64,000 nt of DNA from positions 50,412,019-50,476,018 of the forward strand of contig NC_042631.1 of NCBI RefSeq assembly GCF_901001135.1, read 5' to 3'. Below, piece after piece: positions 10,434-18,610 of the stretch (its first letter is position 1; each line of letters opens with the position of its first letter). This DNA is from Rhinatrema bivittatum (lineage: Eukaryota > Chordata > Amphibia > Gymnophiona > Rhinatrematidae). The translations under genes and the position numbers were made by a program. The notes beneath the pieces were generated by a model, which had not been told where the DNA came from, made no database searches, and worked only from the letters and a program-made list of their open reading frames with translations.

Positions 10434-10899
10434 ATGCCGGGAAAGCGCACAATCGCTGAGGTTAAGGAGCATGCCGTTGAGCTGGAACAATAGGAAGGCA
10501 CAGGTGCGAGCCAGTCATCCAAAAAGCGAACCCATAATGCTCGCTTTACGGATGAAGAGAAGGAATTATTGTGCCGTGCCGTCTGCGAGAAATATAAAGT
10601 TCTTTTCCAGTCAAAGGTTTCATGTTCCACGAAGAAAAGGATTTGGGAAAAGATAGCTCAGTATGTGAGCTCCCTTTCTGTCATGCCCAGGGACGTTAAA
10701 CAGGTGCAGCACCGGTGGCGTGACATCAGAAAAGAGGTCAAAGAGAAGGCCGCAAAAATAGACGCCTCTGCAAAGAGGACCGGTGGAGGGCCACCATGTA
10801 ACATCGTGCTCACACCTGCGGAGGAGCTAGTTCTCCGAACTGTCAGGCCGGATGTCGTGATGGGCGTGCAGACGCAGTACGGCACTGACTTCGCAGCAT
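10434..10899 (+). CDS. Harbinger Myb/SANT-like DNA-binding protein, exon 1 (one in-frame TAG)
   Basis: Companion DNA-binding protein of PIF/Harbinger elements; it binds subterminal sites and helps import the transposase into the nucleus. ATG at 10434 follows an acceptor (TTTTACCGTTCAG). After 19 codons an in-frame TAG (10491-10493) interrupts; the same frame then continues through FTDEEKELLCRAVCEKY, KRIWEKIAQYV and VKQVQHRWRDIRKEVKEK, the three-helix Myb/SANT pattern with Trp residues, and a basic GGGPP segment ending near VMGVQTQYGTDFAA. The proposed donor is GTACAT at 10900, leaving one base (T) that joins AT at 11304 in phase. Except for the single nonsense codon the frame is intact. Confidence 0.8.
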
Positions 10900-11303
10900 G
10901 TACATAAATCTTGTTAACATTGCATGTTAACTGTATGGCTCATGAGGGGTTGACCGATGTTTTGATTGCTCTTTCTCTTTCCTTGGTTTTCACTTTTTTC
11001 CAACAGTTTTTTGGAGATGTGCGTGATTGATTGCCCTACCGTCACATTCCTTATGGTAATACAATCAGATAAAATTTTGCAAATATGTCACGTCTGTGAT
11101 TTACCTGTTGTTCGATAATATGATTATATATATATATATATCCTTTGTATTTGGTTTTGTCCTCTGGACAAAACCAAATACACTAAACACATGATTCAAC
11201 GAGCCAAATGTTTGGAGTATGACGACGGTACTGCTATAAAATCAGATGCACTCTTCCTAACTTGTAGAATGACTGCAACCTCTTTCTATATCTTTATCCA
11301 CAG

Positions 11304-11866
11304 ATACAGTGGACGATGGCTATGTTACTAGCGAGGAATCCATCCCCACGCCAGTTGATTTCATCTTCCCAATGTCGAGCGCGGACTCCCCCAGCCAACA
11401 CATGTCAACAGAGGACGTGGTAACACTGAATCTGTTTGATGTGTCATCTCTCAGCCAACCACCAGAAGCATTGGTTTCCCCGGCTCCCGAGGATTCCGCA
11501 CCCCTGCAAACATTTCTTGATTCTCAACCATCCCAGCTACAGGCAGACGCTCCACCGTTACTGGAAACAGCGGCAGTAGCACAGGACCTAGAACTCGCAC
11601 TTTTCGGAAATGATGGCCTGAGTGAGCAATTTTTGAACGGAATAACCTCGCATCAGGATCAACACAATGAACTCCTCCTCCAGGAAGTATGGATAATGAG
11701 ATCCGACCTCAATGCTGGGGTGGCTGCTCAAGCTAACGCTATTCGAGAAACGATGGCGGAATTTTATTTAAAAAATCTTTTCTCTACCATCGTTAAGCTA
11801 GTTGCCGTCACAACGGTTCACAATAAGGCACATAATTACAAACTTAAATGTGTTGAGTTATATTAA
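11304..11866 (+). CDS. Harbinger Myb-like protein, exon 2
   Basis: Begins after a strong acceptor (TCTTTATCCACAG at 11291-11303) in the phase left by the first exon, giving TVDDGYVTSEES. The frame continues for about 185 codons to a stop at 11864-11866. The content is acidic and Ser/Pro/Gln-rich (PQTFLDSQPSQL-like segments), then ends in a predicted helical stretch (HNELLLQEVWIMRSDLNAGV) with heptad-like Leu spacing. In Harbinger Myb-like proteins the C-terminal part mediates self-association and transposase contact; that role is inferred here from position only. Confidence 0.7.
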
Positions 11867-12395
11867 CTAAACAGATGCCATCAAATACTGTAACATAAAC
11901 AGGTGCCATCAAATACTGTAACATAGTTTCATATTAAATATTACTTAGTGGTTGTGATAAGTCATGTCTACTTTAAGTATATCGGCTATAAGATAAATTA
12001 ACACTGAAGTCTGGTCCTCTGTTGTTGCAATCTAATAGAGGTAAAGTAAAATAAAATATACACACACACACCATTTGAGTAAGCGGATGTGTGTGTGTGG
12101 AATTGATAGGCGCAATTTGATAACTAGCCTCAGCTTATCGTCCCGTCAACCAATCTTAAAATTTTCGATAAAAGTTATATTTTGCAATTTACCAACATAT
12201 CCTTTAATGTCTCATCCAGCACGGAATATGTCCAAAAAATGGTTAAGTTATCAAAGTTGACAATATTACAACATATCATATAACTTATAATACATAATAT
12301 ATCATATATATATAACATATAACTTGTTAAATGTAACTTTTGTTTCTTTTGTCTCTTTGATTATAAAAAAAAGTTGTTCCTTCCGTTTCTGTTAT
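11867..12395. other. A/T-rich spacer inside Harbinger element
   Basis: 3' flank of the Myb-like gene with a direct repeat (CAGATGCCATCAAATACTG and CAGGTGCCATCAAATACTG), a (CA)n stretch at 12060-12071 and an (AT)n-rich stretch around 12290-12320. No gene seen. Confidence 0.5.
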
Positions 12396-12462
12396 CTACC
12401 CCTGTTCGATGTAAACCGAACTGATATGGTATTTAACCATGAAGGTCGGTATAGAAAAATGC

Positions 12463-12497
<35 letters not shown>

Positions 12498-12500
12498 ATC
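12396..12500 (+). repeat. L2-type 3' tail with terminal stem, copy 2
   Basis: ACCGA at 12415-12419 pairs with TCGGT at 12446-12450, followed by ATAG and an (AAATA)n tail to about 12500. Insertion of a short LINE/SINE tail into the Harbinger element, in the same orientation as the Myb-like gene. Confidence 0.7.
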
Positions 12501-12529
12501 ATAATTGCTAATTTTTAAATTGTTATAGA

Positions 12530-12740
12530 TTTATACCTGGGGGATAGCATGGGTACGGCAAGGGAAGAGACCATGCAGCACGGGGGAATAAGAGCATCAT
12601 TGTCATTGCGGTTGGCAGGGGAGAGACCGGGTTGATAACGTCAATGTCGATGTCACCCCATCCCCTATGTCTGGTATGAAGGTACAGATGGTGGCAGTAG
12701 AGCCTGGGGGGGGGGGGGGGGGGGAACCCTTGGCGCTGGA
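12530..12740 (-). repeat. Degenerate copy of the 7.95-8.4 kb ORF region, with G tract
   Basis: Segments such as GGAGAGACCGGGTTGATAACG resemble the accessory ORF region (GGAGAGACAGGGCGGACAACG near 8261). It ends in an 18-bp run of G near 12706-12723. The frames on the minus strand are short and broken. It looks like an internal duplication within the transposon or a remnant of a related element. Confidence 0.5.
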
Positions 12741-12889
12741 GGGGCGCTCCACATGCAAGAGTATAAAATACAAAGGAAAGACAAGAATTTTGTAAACAAT
12801 GGGTAGACACACATGATTGATGTTGTACTTCACGAAATGTAAATGGAACCTTAAAAAACAGAACACAATTATTTTTTATTGCTGGGAAA

Positions 12890-13280
12890 AGCTTTGATAT
12901 TCATACAAGGAAGAAAGAAATGTCAGTTAAAAGTTTATAAACTTTATATCGATTTAACACTTCAAGGGATATAAATTCATCCATTAAAAACCTTAGACTA
13001 TTATAATATTTTGGTTGAGGAAAAAGGCCTAGATGTTCATACAAGAAGAAAGAAAGAAAGCTAGGTTACAATGCGTTGACAAAGTTTTTAGATTTAATAC
13101 TTCAAGAAAAACCCTATTAAACAGAAGACAATGAATAATATTTTGATTGTTGTAAAGGGCCTAGATGTCCATACAAGAGGAAAGAAAGAAAATTAGGTTA
13201 CAATGGGTTGACAAACTTTTAACATTTTAAAATGTTATACTTCAACAAATACCATTAGAAAAAAAACTAAAGAGAATGAA
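12890..13280 (+). repeat. Internal tandem repeat, 3 units of about 122-135 bp
   Basis: Copies begin near 12899, 13034 and 13157 with TTCATACAAG(A/G)AGAAAGAAA-like text and continue through GTTACAATG.GTTGACAAA and AATACTTCAA blocks. Located between the transposase gene end and the degenerate ORF copy. Non-coding. Confidence 0.6.
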
Positions 13281-13519
13281 AACGTTTGTGATTGTAAAGG
13301 GTTAGATGGAGGAGTTATCTTGCTGTGAAATCCTCTGAGGGGTGGATTGTTAAATAGATGCATCTCAGCTTCTGAAACAAGAACAAGATTAAAAAGGCCG
13401 TACAGGTAGAGAAATGATTAATATCTACAATTAATCAGAGCGATGGACTACAATGAAAGCGCCACATCAGTATGGGGCCCTGGAGACAGTAGTGGTGCTA
13501 TAAGACAGAATAAGAGCAG

Positions 13520-13918
13520 TTAGGAAAACGAATGTATGACATTTAATAACTTACAAGAGAAATAACTTTCGATGATCCTTCGTCGGACTTCATGACCCCG
13601 TGCAGTGTTGTCCGCTTCAGCTGCCAGTTCCACAGGCAGATCTGGTGGCAAGTTTTCAGCTACCTCTGCATCCACACCAAATCTCTGACAAATGTTGTGT
13701 AGCATGCAGCAGGCAACAATTATGCTCACCACCTTTTCTGCACTGTACTGCAGGGCTCCCCCAGAGCGATCCAGGCATCGGAAACGCCCCTTCAGAACTG
13801 CAAAAGTGCGCTCAATCACGTTTCTGGTGCTGCCATGAGTCTCACTGTAGCGTTTTTCAGCGGCTGTGCGTGGGGACTGGAGTTAGCAACCAGGGCTTAC
13901 AGCCATAGCCGCCATCAC
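13520..13918 (-). pseudogene. Harbinger DDE transposase, exon 3 (catalytic D2 and E)
   Basis: Third exon of the HARBI1-type transposase. Acceptor CCTATAG ends at 13919; the frame then gives GDGGYGCKPWLLTP, holding the second catalytic Asp. After VPTHS a one-base frameshift occurs near 13863, and the other frame resumes with AEKRYSETHGSTRNVIERTF, which contains the catalytic Glu, then FAVLKGRFRCLD and ACCMLHNICQRFG, both characteristic of the DDE_Tnp_4 superfamily. The frame stops at 13520; an alternative donor (CTT|GTAAGT) lies about 17 nt upstream of the stop. The frameshift makes this a pseudogene in the reference copy unless it is a sequence error. Confidence 0.85.
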
Positions 13919-14051
13919 CTATAGGATCAATAAACCGGAAGGCATCAAAAACAACTTTGCGGCGCCTATCATCATAAACATAACATCATAAACATTATTG
14001 TATACCGAACATCCCCAGACCTGAACACATGACAGATAGAATCCCAGGCAG

Positions 14052-15394
14052 TAGAGATGTGAATCGTGTCCTCGATCGTCTTAACGATCGATTTCGGCTG
14101 GGAGGGGGAGGGAATCGTATTGTTGCCGTTTGGGTGTGGAAAGTATCGTGAAAATCGTTAAAATCGTGAGCCGGCACACTAAAACCCCCTAAAACCCACC
14201 CCCGACCCTTTAAATTAAATCCCCCACCCTCCCGAACCCCCCCCAAATGCTTTAAATTACCCTGGGGTCCAGCGGCGGTCCGTAGCTAAATCGGGGAAAG
14301 GGGGAGGGCAGGAAAACCGGCACACTAAAACCCCCTAAAACCCACCCCAACCCTTTAAATTAAATCCCCCCCCCCCCAAATGCCTTAAATTACCCTGGGG
14401 TAGAGCGGCGGTCCGAAACGGCCTCCTGCTATTGAATCGCGTCGTCTTCAGCCGGCGCCATTTTGCAAAATGGCCGCCGCAAAATGGCGGCGGCCATAGA
14501 CCAACACGATTCGACTGCTGGAGGTCGTTCTGGACCCCAGCTGGACTTTTGGCAAGTCTTGTGGGGGTCAGGAGGCCCCCCCAAGCTGGCCAAAGTTCCT
14601 GGGGGTCCAGCGGGGGTCCGTGAGCGATTTCCTGCCGCGAATCGTTTTCCGTACGGATAATGGCGCCGGCAGGAGATCGACTGCAGGAGGTCGTTCAGCG
14701 GGGGTCAGGAACCCTCGCTGAACGACCTCCTACAGTCGATCTCCTGCCGGCGCCATTATCCGTACGGAAAACGATTCGCGGCAGGAAATCGCTCACGGAC
14801 CCCCGCTGGACCCCAGGAACTTTTGGCCAGCTTGGGGGAGCCTCCTGACCCCCACAAGACTTGCCAAAAGTCCAGCGGGGGTCCAGAACGACCTCCAGCA
14901 GTCGAATCGTGTTGGTCTATGGCCGCCGCCATTTTGCGGCGGCCATTTTGCAAAATGGCGCCGGCTGAAGACGACGCGATTCAATAGCAGGAGGCCGTTT
15001 CGGACCGCCGCTCTACCCCAGGGTAATTTAAGGCATTTGGGGGGGTTCGGGAGGGTGGGGGATTTAATTTAAAGGGTCGGGGGTGGGTTTTAGTGTGCCG
15101 GTTTTCCTGCCCTCCCCCTTCCCCCGATTTAGCTACGGACCGCCGCTGGACCCCAGGGTAATTTAAGGCATTTGGGGGGGGTTCGGGAGGGTGGGGGATT
15201 TAATTTAAAGGGTCGGGGGTGGGTTTTAGGGGGTTTTAATGTGCCGGTTTTCCTGCCCTCCCCCTTCCCCCGATTTACGATTTTTTGACGATAAATCGGG
15301 GGAATTGGTATTGTATCGTGGCCCTAACGGTTTTTGACGATTTAAAATATATCGGACGATATTTTAAATCGTCAAAAAACGATTCACATCCCTA
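14052..15394. mobile_element. Foldback hAT-type element inside a transposase intron
   Basis: Flanked by a perfect 8-bp duplication CCAGGCAG (14044-14051 and 15395-15402), the hAT signature. Ends are TAGAGATGTGAATCG and CGATTCACATCCCTA. The whole element is an inverted repeat: the left arm runs to about 14700, the centre is near 14708, and the right arm mirrors it back. Arms contain smaller palindromes such as TTTTGCAAAATGG and repeated AAAATGGCGGC. Open frames on both strands mirror one another and are by-products. No transposase is encoded, so it depends on a hAT transposase elsewhere. It sits in the intron between transposase exons 2 and 3, 18 bases from the donor, so splicing may be unaffected. 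Confidence 0.92.
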
Positions 15395-15419
15395 CCAGGC
15401 AGTAACCATTGTCACTTAC

Positions 15420-16093
15420 CAAGTAGCCAACCTTCACCGTACTTTCCCTCTGGGAATTGGGTCCCCAGAGATGAATGTGCAAGAATGTAGGCGTCATGGC
15501 AGCTCCCAGGATACTTCACTACAACATTTAGAATCTGAAGGTGTGCATTGCAAACGACTTGCACATTCATGGAATGGAAGTGCTTTTGGTTCCAGAAAGC
15601 ACTCTCTTCTTCCGACTTGGGGGTAAACGCAATATGAGTGCAGTCGACAGCACCCAACATGTTCGGCATCCACGCAAAATCCATGAACCCACTGTGGATC
15701 TGTTGCAGCTCCGCTGGATCCGTAGGATAGACGATGTATTTCCTCATTCGCTTCATCATGGCCTTCAACACCTGTGACAGATGCCGTGAAATGGAGGCCT
15801 GTGTCATACCTGCAACGACACTCACGGGGTTTTGAAAACTTCCGGTACCAAAATAATTTAAGGCACCGGGAAGTTTAGTCAACCCTGGCACAGCATGGTG
15901 GCGATTGGCCAGGGGGGTCTAGGTCGCAGCACAGATCTTCATAGAGGAACAAGATTGCCCATGAGCTCAGCCAGTAGGTTTGGACAAGATCTCGCTCACA
16001 CATGCCAAACAGAGTTGTCGGTGTGTGAATGAAACGTCCGGGTCTGCCGATGGCCTGCTGATGGCCTGGCCTGCCGATGGCACAGTGCTCTGC
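15420..16093 (-). pseudogene. Harbinger DDE transposase, exon 2 (catalytic D1)
   Basis: Acceptor TTCCATGCAG ends at 16094; donor G|GTAAGTGAC is at 15420/15419. The frame from the acceptor reads RPGRFIHTPTTLFGMCERDL and YWLSSWAILFLYEDL, the N-terminal helix-turn-helix-like region of Harbinger transposases, up to PCCARVD. A frameshift near 15890 moves to the frame with ALNYFGTGSFQNPVSVVAG, QASISRHLSQV, then MLGAVDCTHIAF with the first catalytic Asp, and VVVKYPGSCHDAYIL. The exon is 674 bp, one base off the length needed for phase, as expected from a single one-base indel. Confidence 0.87.
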
Positions 16094-16472
16094 CTGCATG
16101 GAATACAACAGAGGCAAACACAAGAAATTCTAATTAATTGCTGAACACATATAAATCGTTTAACAGCACATACATGGATATACCACACTGTGGATTCTGT
16201 GGTGTACATAGTTTGACTAGCAGCACATATAAATTATTTAACAGTACATACATAAATTATTATTATTACATAGATCTGCAACACTGTGTATTCTCAAGTT
16301 AGTATTCTTTAACGAGCTATGCGTTCTTATTTCAGCATCTACTACAATCAGCAGCCTAATTCTAGACACAGGAGGAAGGCGTCCGTATAGGCGTCCGTAG
16401 GGGCACCCATGTCCGGTGCCTCAGAGACGCCCAGAGATGGATGGTACAGTTTAACCCAAACAGAACACATAC

Positions 16473-16634
16473 CTCCTCCGGTCTTGCTGCTGGGTTCTCC
16501 GGTTGGATGGGTTCTCCTTGCTGCTGGGCTCCCCCGTTGACCTCTCCAATCTGCCGGGCATTTTGAGCATTTCTCATTCTGCTTCTCAACCGAATGAAAA
16601 ATATTGCCAGAGCCAGTATATGCATGTTGTCCAT
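16473..16634 (-). CDS. Harbinger DDE transposase, exon 1
   Basis: ATG at 16634-16632 followed by 54 codons to a donor (GAG|GTATGT at 16473/16472), ending in phase 0. The peptide begins MDNMHILALAIFFIRLRSRM and ends with a Gln/Pro/Glu-rich stretch (PENPAARPEE). The next exon joins in frame. I place the start here because the upstream in-frame sequence shows no better initiator and the acceptor phase of exon 2 matches. Short hydrophobic N-termini of this kind occur in vertebrate Harbinger transposases, as I recall. Support is moderate because it rests on splice signals and frame. Confidence 0.6.
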
Positions 16635-16965
16635 GGTGCTGTCCGGTATGAAGCTGACTGAACACCACACTAATGCCAGGGGTCAGGGTAGGCGGTAAAT
16701 ATTCAGGTTAAAGACGCGGTAAATAAACTGGTTAAAAAGGCAATAAATTGGGCGCACTTTACTGTATCGGACAGAATAGCTAATCCAATCATTATCATAT
16801 CATATACATGCGGCGGGCGGAAAGGGATACGCGTCTTTTTCGGCAAGCAATAAGGATGCGTAAAAGCCGATACTGAATTGCGGGTCCGCCTTGCGCGCTC
16901 AAAACGTGCTTCCAAAGCGGATTAAAAAACGGGCAACCGCGGCCGCACTTTACTGTATCTGCCCG
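16635..16965. other. Right end of Harbinger element
   Basis: Non-coding terminal region. Besides the terminal repeat at 16943-16965 it contains a second copy of the terminal motif (GCGCACTTTACTGTATCGGAC, 16753-16773) and a partial copy near 16870 (CCGATACTGAATTGCG). The repeated motif may reflect a nested solo end or an array of transposase sites. Confidence 0.6.
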
Positions 16966-17053
16966 AAAGAAAATAAAACAAAAGAAAGAAAAGGAATACA
17001 CCATCCCTGTCTTAACCACTGAAGAAGAAACACTTATGAGCCCCTGCTCACAA
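16966..17053 (-). repeat. Candidate start of an ERV 3' LTR
   Basis: On the minus strand a purine tract (AGACAGGGGGAC) is followed by TGTGAGCAGGGGCTC, the arrangement of a polypurine tract and LTR start just downstream of env. The LTR would be interrupted at 16966 by the Harbinger element and resume at 6657. Confidence 0.45.
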
Positions 17054-17104
17054 GTCCCCCTGTCTCATGATACTTTTGTTGCTCCTTCATTCACAATCCT
17101 TCAT

Positions 17105-17541
17105 AGGTTGCTTCTAGCCTCAAGCATTTCCTGGGCCCTCTGTACCTCTGATTCCTCTGTTTCATCTAATAATCGCATTGCATCATCATATGGAGGGGGT
17201 TCTGGGGGCATTTTCTAAGTAATTGCTGTTTCAGTCAGTTTTTGCACCAGTCCTTGCACACATGGGCTAATACAACACCCTAGTGCCACTAATACTCCCG
17301 CTACTATTATTAAGGAGGTGAATATTGATACTGGTAAATCCTTCCACCTTCCAAACCATGACTCCAACCACCCCATGAGTGAGGTATCTATCCCAGAGTT
17401 TTCTGCTAGTTCTTCTGCTAGAGTAGTGAGACCTTGTAAGACCCTTGTGATTGTTCCATCTGGGGCAGTATTATTGGGTATAAATGTGCAGCATTCTCCA
17501 CCTAACATCATGTCCAAGACCATCCTATTTTCCCAGGCCAT
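17105..17541 (-). pseudogene. Retroviral env transmembrane-subunit remnant
   Basis: C-terminal part of an endogenous retrovirus envelope protein on the minus strand. The open frame 17541-17215 contains a GGECCTF motif (the Cys pair of the surface/transmembrane linkage region), an NNTAPDG block, a WFGRW aromatic segment, and a membrane span of about 25 hydrophobic residues (LIIVAGVLVALGCCI). The fusion peptide and surface subunit are missing, so the copy is a fragment. Immediately overlapping its stop is a 36-codon frame (17212-17105) with a PEPPPYDDAM motif. Upstream pol is absent: the next sequence is gypsy integrase at 17555. Confidence 0.8.
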
Positions 17542-17554
17542 TCTATTGGGAACT

Positions 17555-17730
17555 CCGATCTGAGGCTATATGTCGAGGAAGACCATGGAGGCAGAAGATG
17601 TGTTGAGTGAACAACTGAGTGACTTTGGGCGATGAGGGGAGCTTTGGAAGAGCCACGAAGTGCGCCATCTTAGAAAATCTGTCAATGGTCACCCAAATAA
17701 CTTGATTTCCATCTGACAGGGGAAGATCTA
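17555..17730 (-). pseudogene. Ty3/gypsy integrase core, left piece of a split element
   Basis: Minus-strand frame reading DLPLSDGNQVIWVTIDRFSK and HGLPRHIASDR, the catalytic-core start of a Ty3/gypsy integrase (first Asp in the VTIDRFS motif). It matches the complete gypsy at 48.4-48.6 kb. Its missing upstream part resumes at 22797 beyond the inserted CR1 (there ending WTHISTDFV), which shows that both belong to one copy. Confidence 0.82.
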
Positions 17731-17829
17731 GAAACATATAGAAACATAGAAATGACGGCAGAAGAAGACCAAATGGCCCATCTAGTCTGCCCAGCAAGCT
17801 TCACACATTTTTTTCTCTCATACTTATCA

Positions 17830-18600
17830 TTTTCTCTTAACTCTTGGTTCTATTTCCCTTCCACCCCCACCATTGATGTAGAGAGCAGTGATGGAGCTGC
17901 ATCCAAGTGAAATACCTAGCTTGATTAGTTAGGGGTAGTAGGGGTAGTAACTGCTGCAATAAGCAAGCTACACCCATGTTTATTCCCTTTACCCAGACTA
18001 TGTCATACAGCCCCTATTGGTTGTTTTTCTTCTCTCCTGCCGTTGAAGCAGAGAGCCATGCTGGTTATGCATTGAAAGTGAAGTATCAGGCCCTTTTGGT
18101 TTAGGGTAGTAACTGCCGTAACAAGCCAGCTACTCCCTGCTCTGTGAGTGCGAATCCTTTTTTTTTTTTTTCTTCTCCCCTGCAGTTGAAGCTATTCTGG
18201 ATATGCGTGAAGCCTCAGCTTTTCTTATTCCCCTGCTGTTGAAGCAGAGAGCTATGCTGGAAATGCTTGATGTATCAGCCTCTCCCATGCCATGAAGCAG
18301 AGAGCCATGCTGGATATGCATCGAAAGCGAAGTATCAGGCACATTTGGTTTGGGGTAGTAACCGCCGTAATAAGCCAGCTACTCCCCGCTTTGTGAGTGC
18401 GAACCCTCTTTTCTTCTCCCCTGCCGTTGAAGCAGAGAACTATGCTGTATATGCTTGGAAAGTGAAGTATTAGGCTTATTTGGTTTGGGGTAGTAACCGC
18501 CGTAACAAGCCAGCTACTCCCCTCTTTGTGATATCAAATCCTTTTTTCCACATTTCCTCTTGCCGTTGAAGCTTAGAGCGATGTTGGAGTCACAGTAAGC
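17830..18600 (-). repeat. CR1 3' UTR tandem units
   Basis: Four to five imperfect copies of a unit with CCTGCCGTTGAAGCAGAGAG, GGATATGCATTGAAAGTGAA and GTAGTAACCGCCGTAACAAG blocks; full units are about 110-130 bp, with shortened copies near 18180-18300. A second CR1 (45606-46130) has fewer units. The expansion is specific to the 3' UTR and non-coding. Confidence 0.8.
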
Positions 18601-18610
18601 ATCTGTATGT

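Larger units (their letters stand above)
6658..16965. mobile_element. Giant PIF/Harbinger DNA transposon (10.3 kb)
   Basis: Terminal inverted repeats: CGGGCCGATACAGTAAGG at 6658 and, on the other strand, CGGGCAGATACAGTAAAG from 16965. Flanking triplets are AAA on both sides (6655-6657 and 16966-16968), the 3-bp duplication length of Harbinger elements. Between the ends are a Myb-like DNA-binding protein gene on the plus strand (10434-11866), a DDE transposase gene of the HARBI1 type on the minus strand (13520-16634), and a smaller minus-strand coiled-coil ORF near the left end. The first 3.5 kb is built of several tandem subterminal arrays. A 687-bp MITE at 29669 has nearly the same termini (CAGGCCGATACAG) with a TTA duplication. 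A second internal copy of the terminal motif lies at 16755-16775. Both main genes carry disabling changes, so this copy is probably no longer autonomous. Confidence 0.85.

Noticed and set aside
14432..14984. Pairs of similar ORFs on opposite strands
   Set aside because: They are mirror images produced by the foldback hAT arms, not genes.
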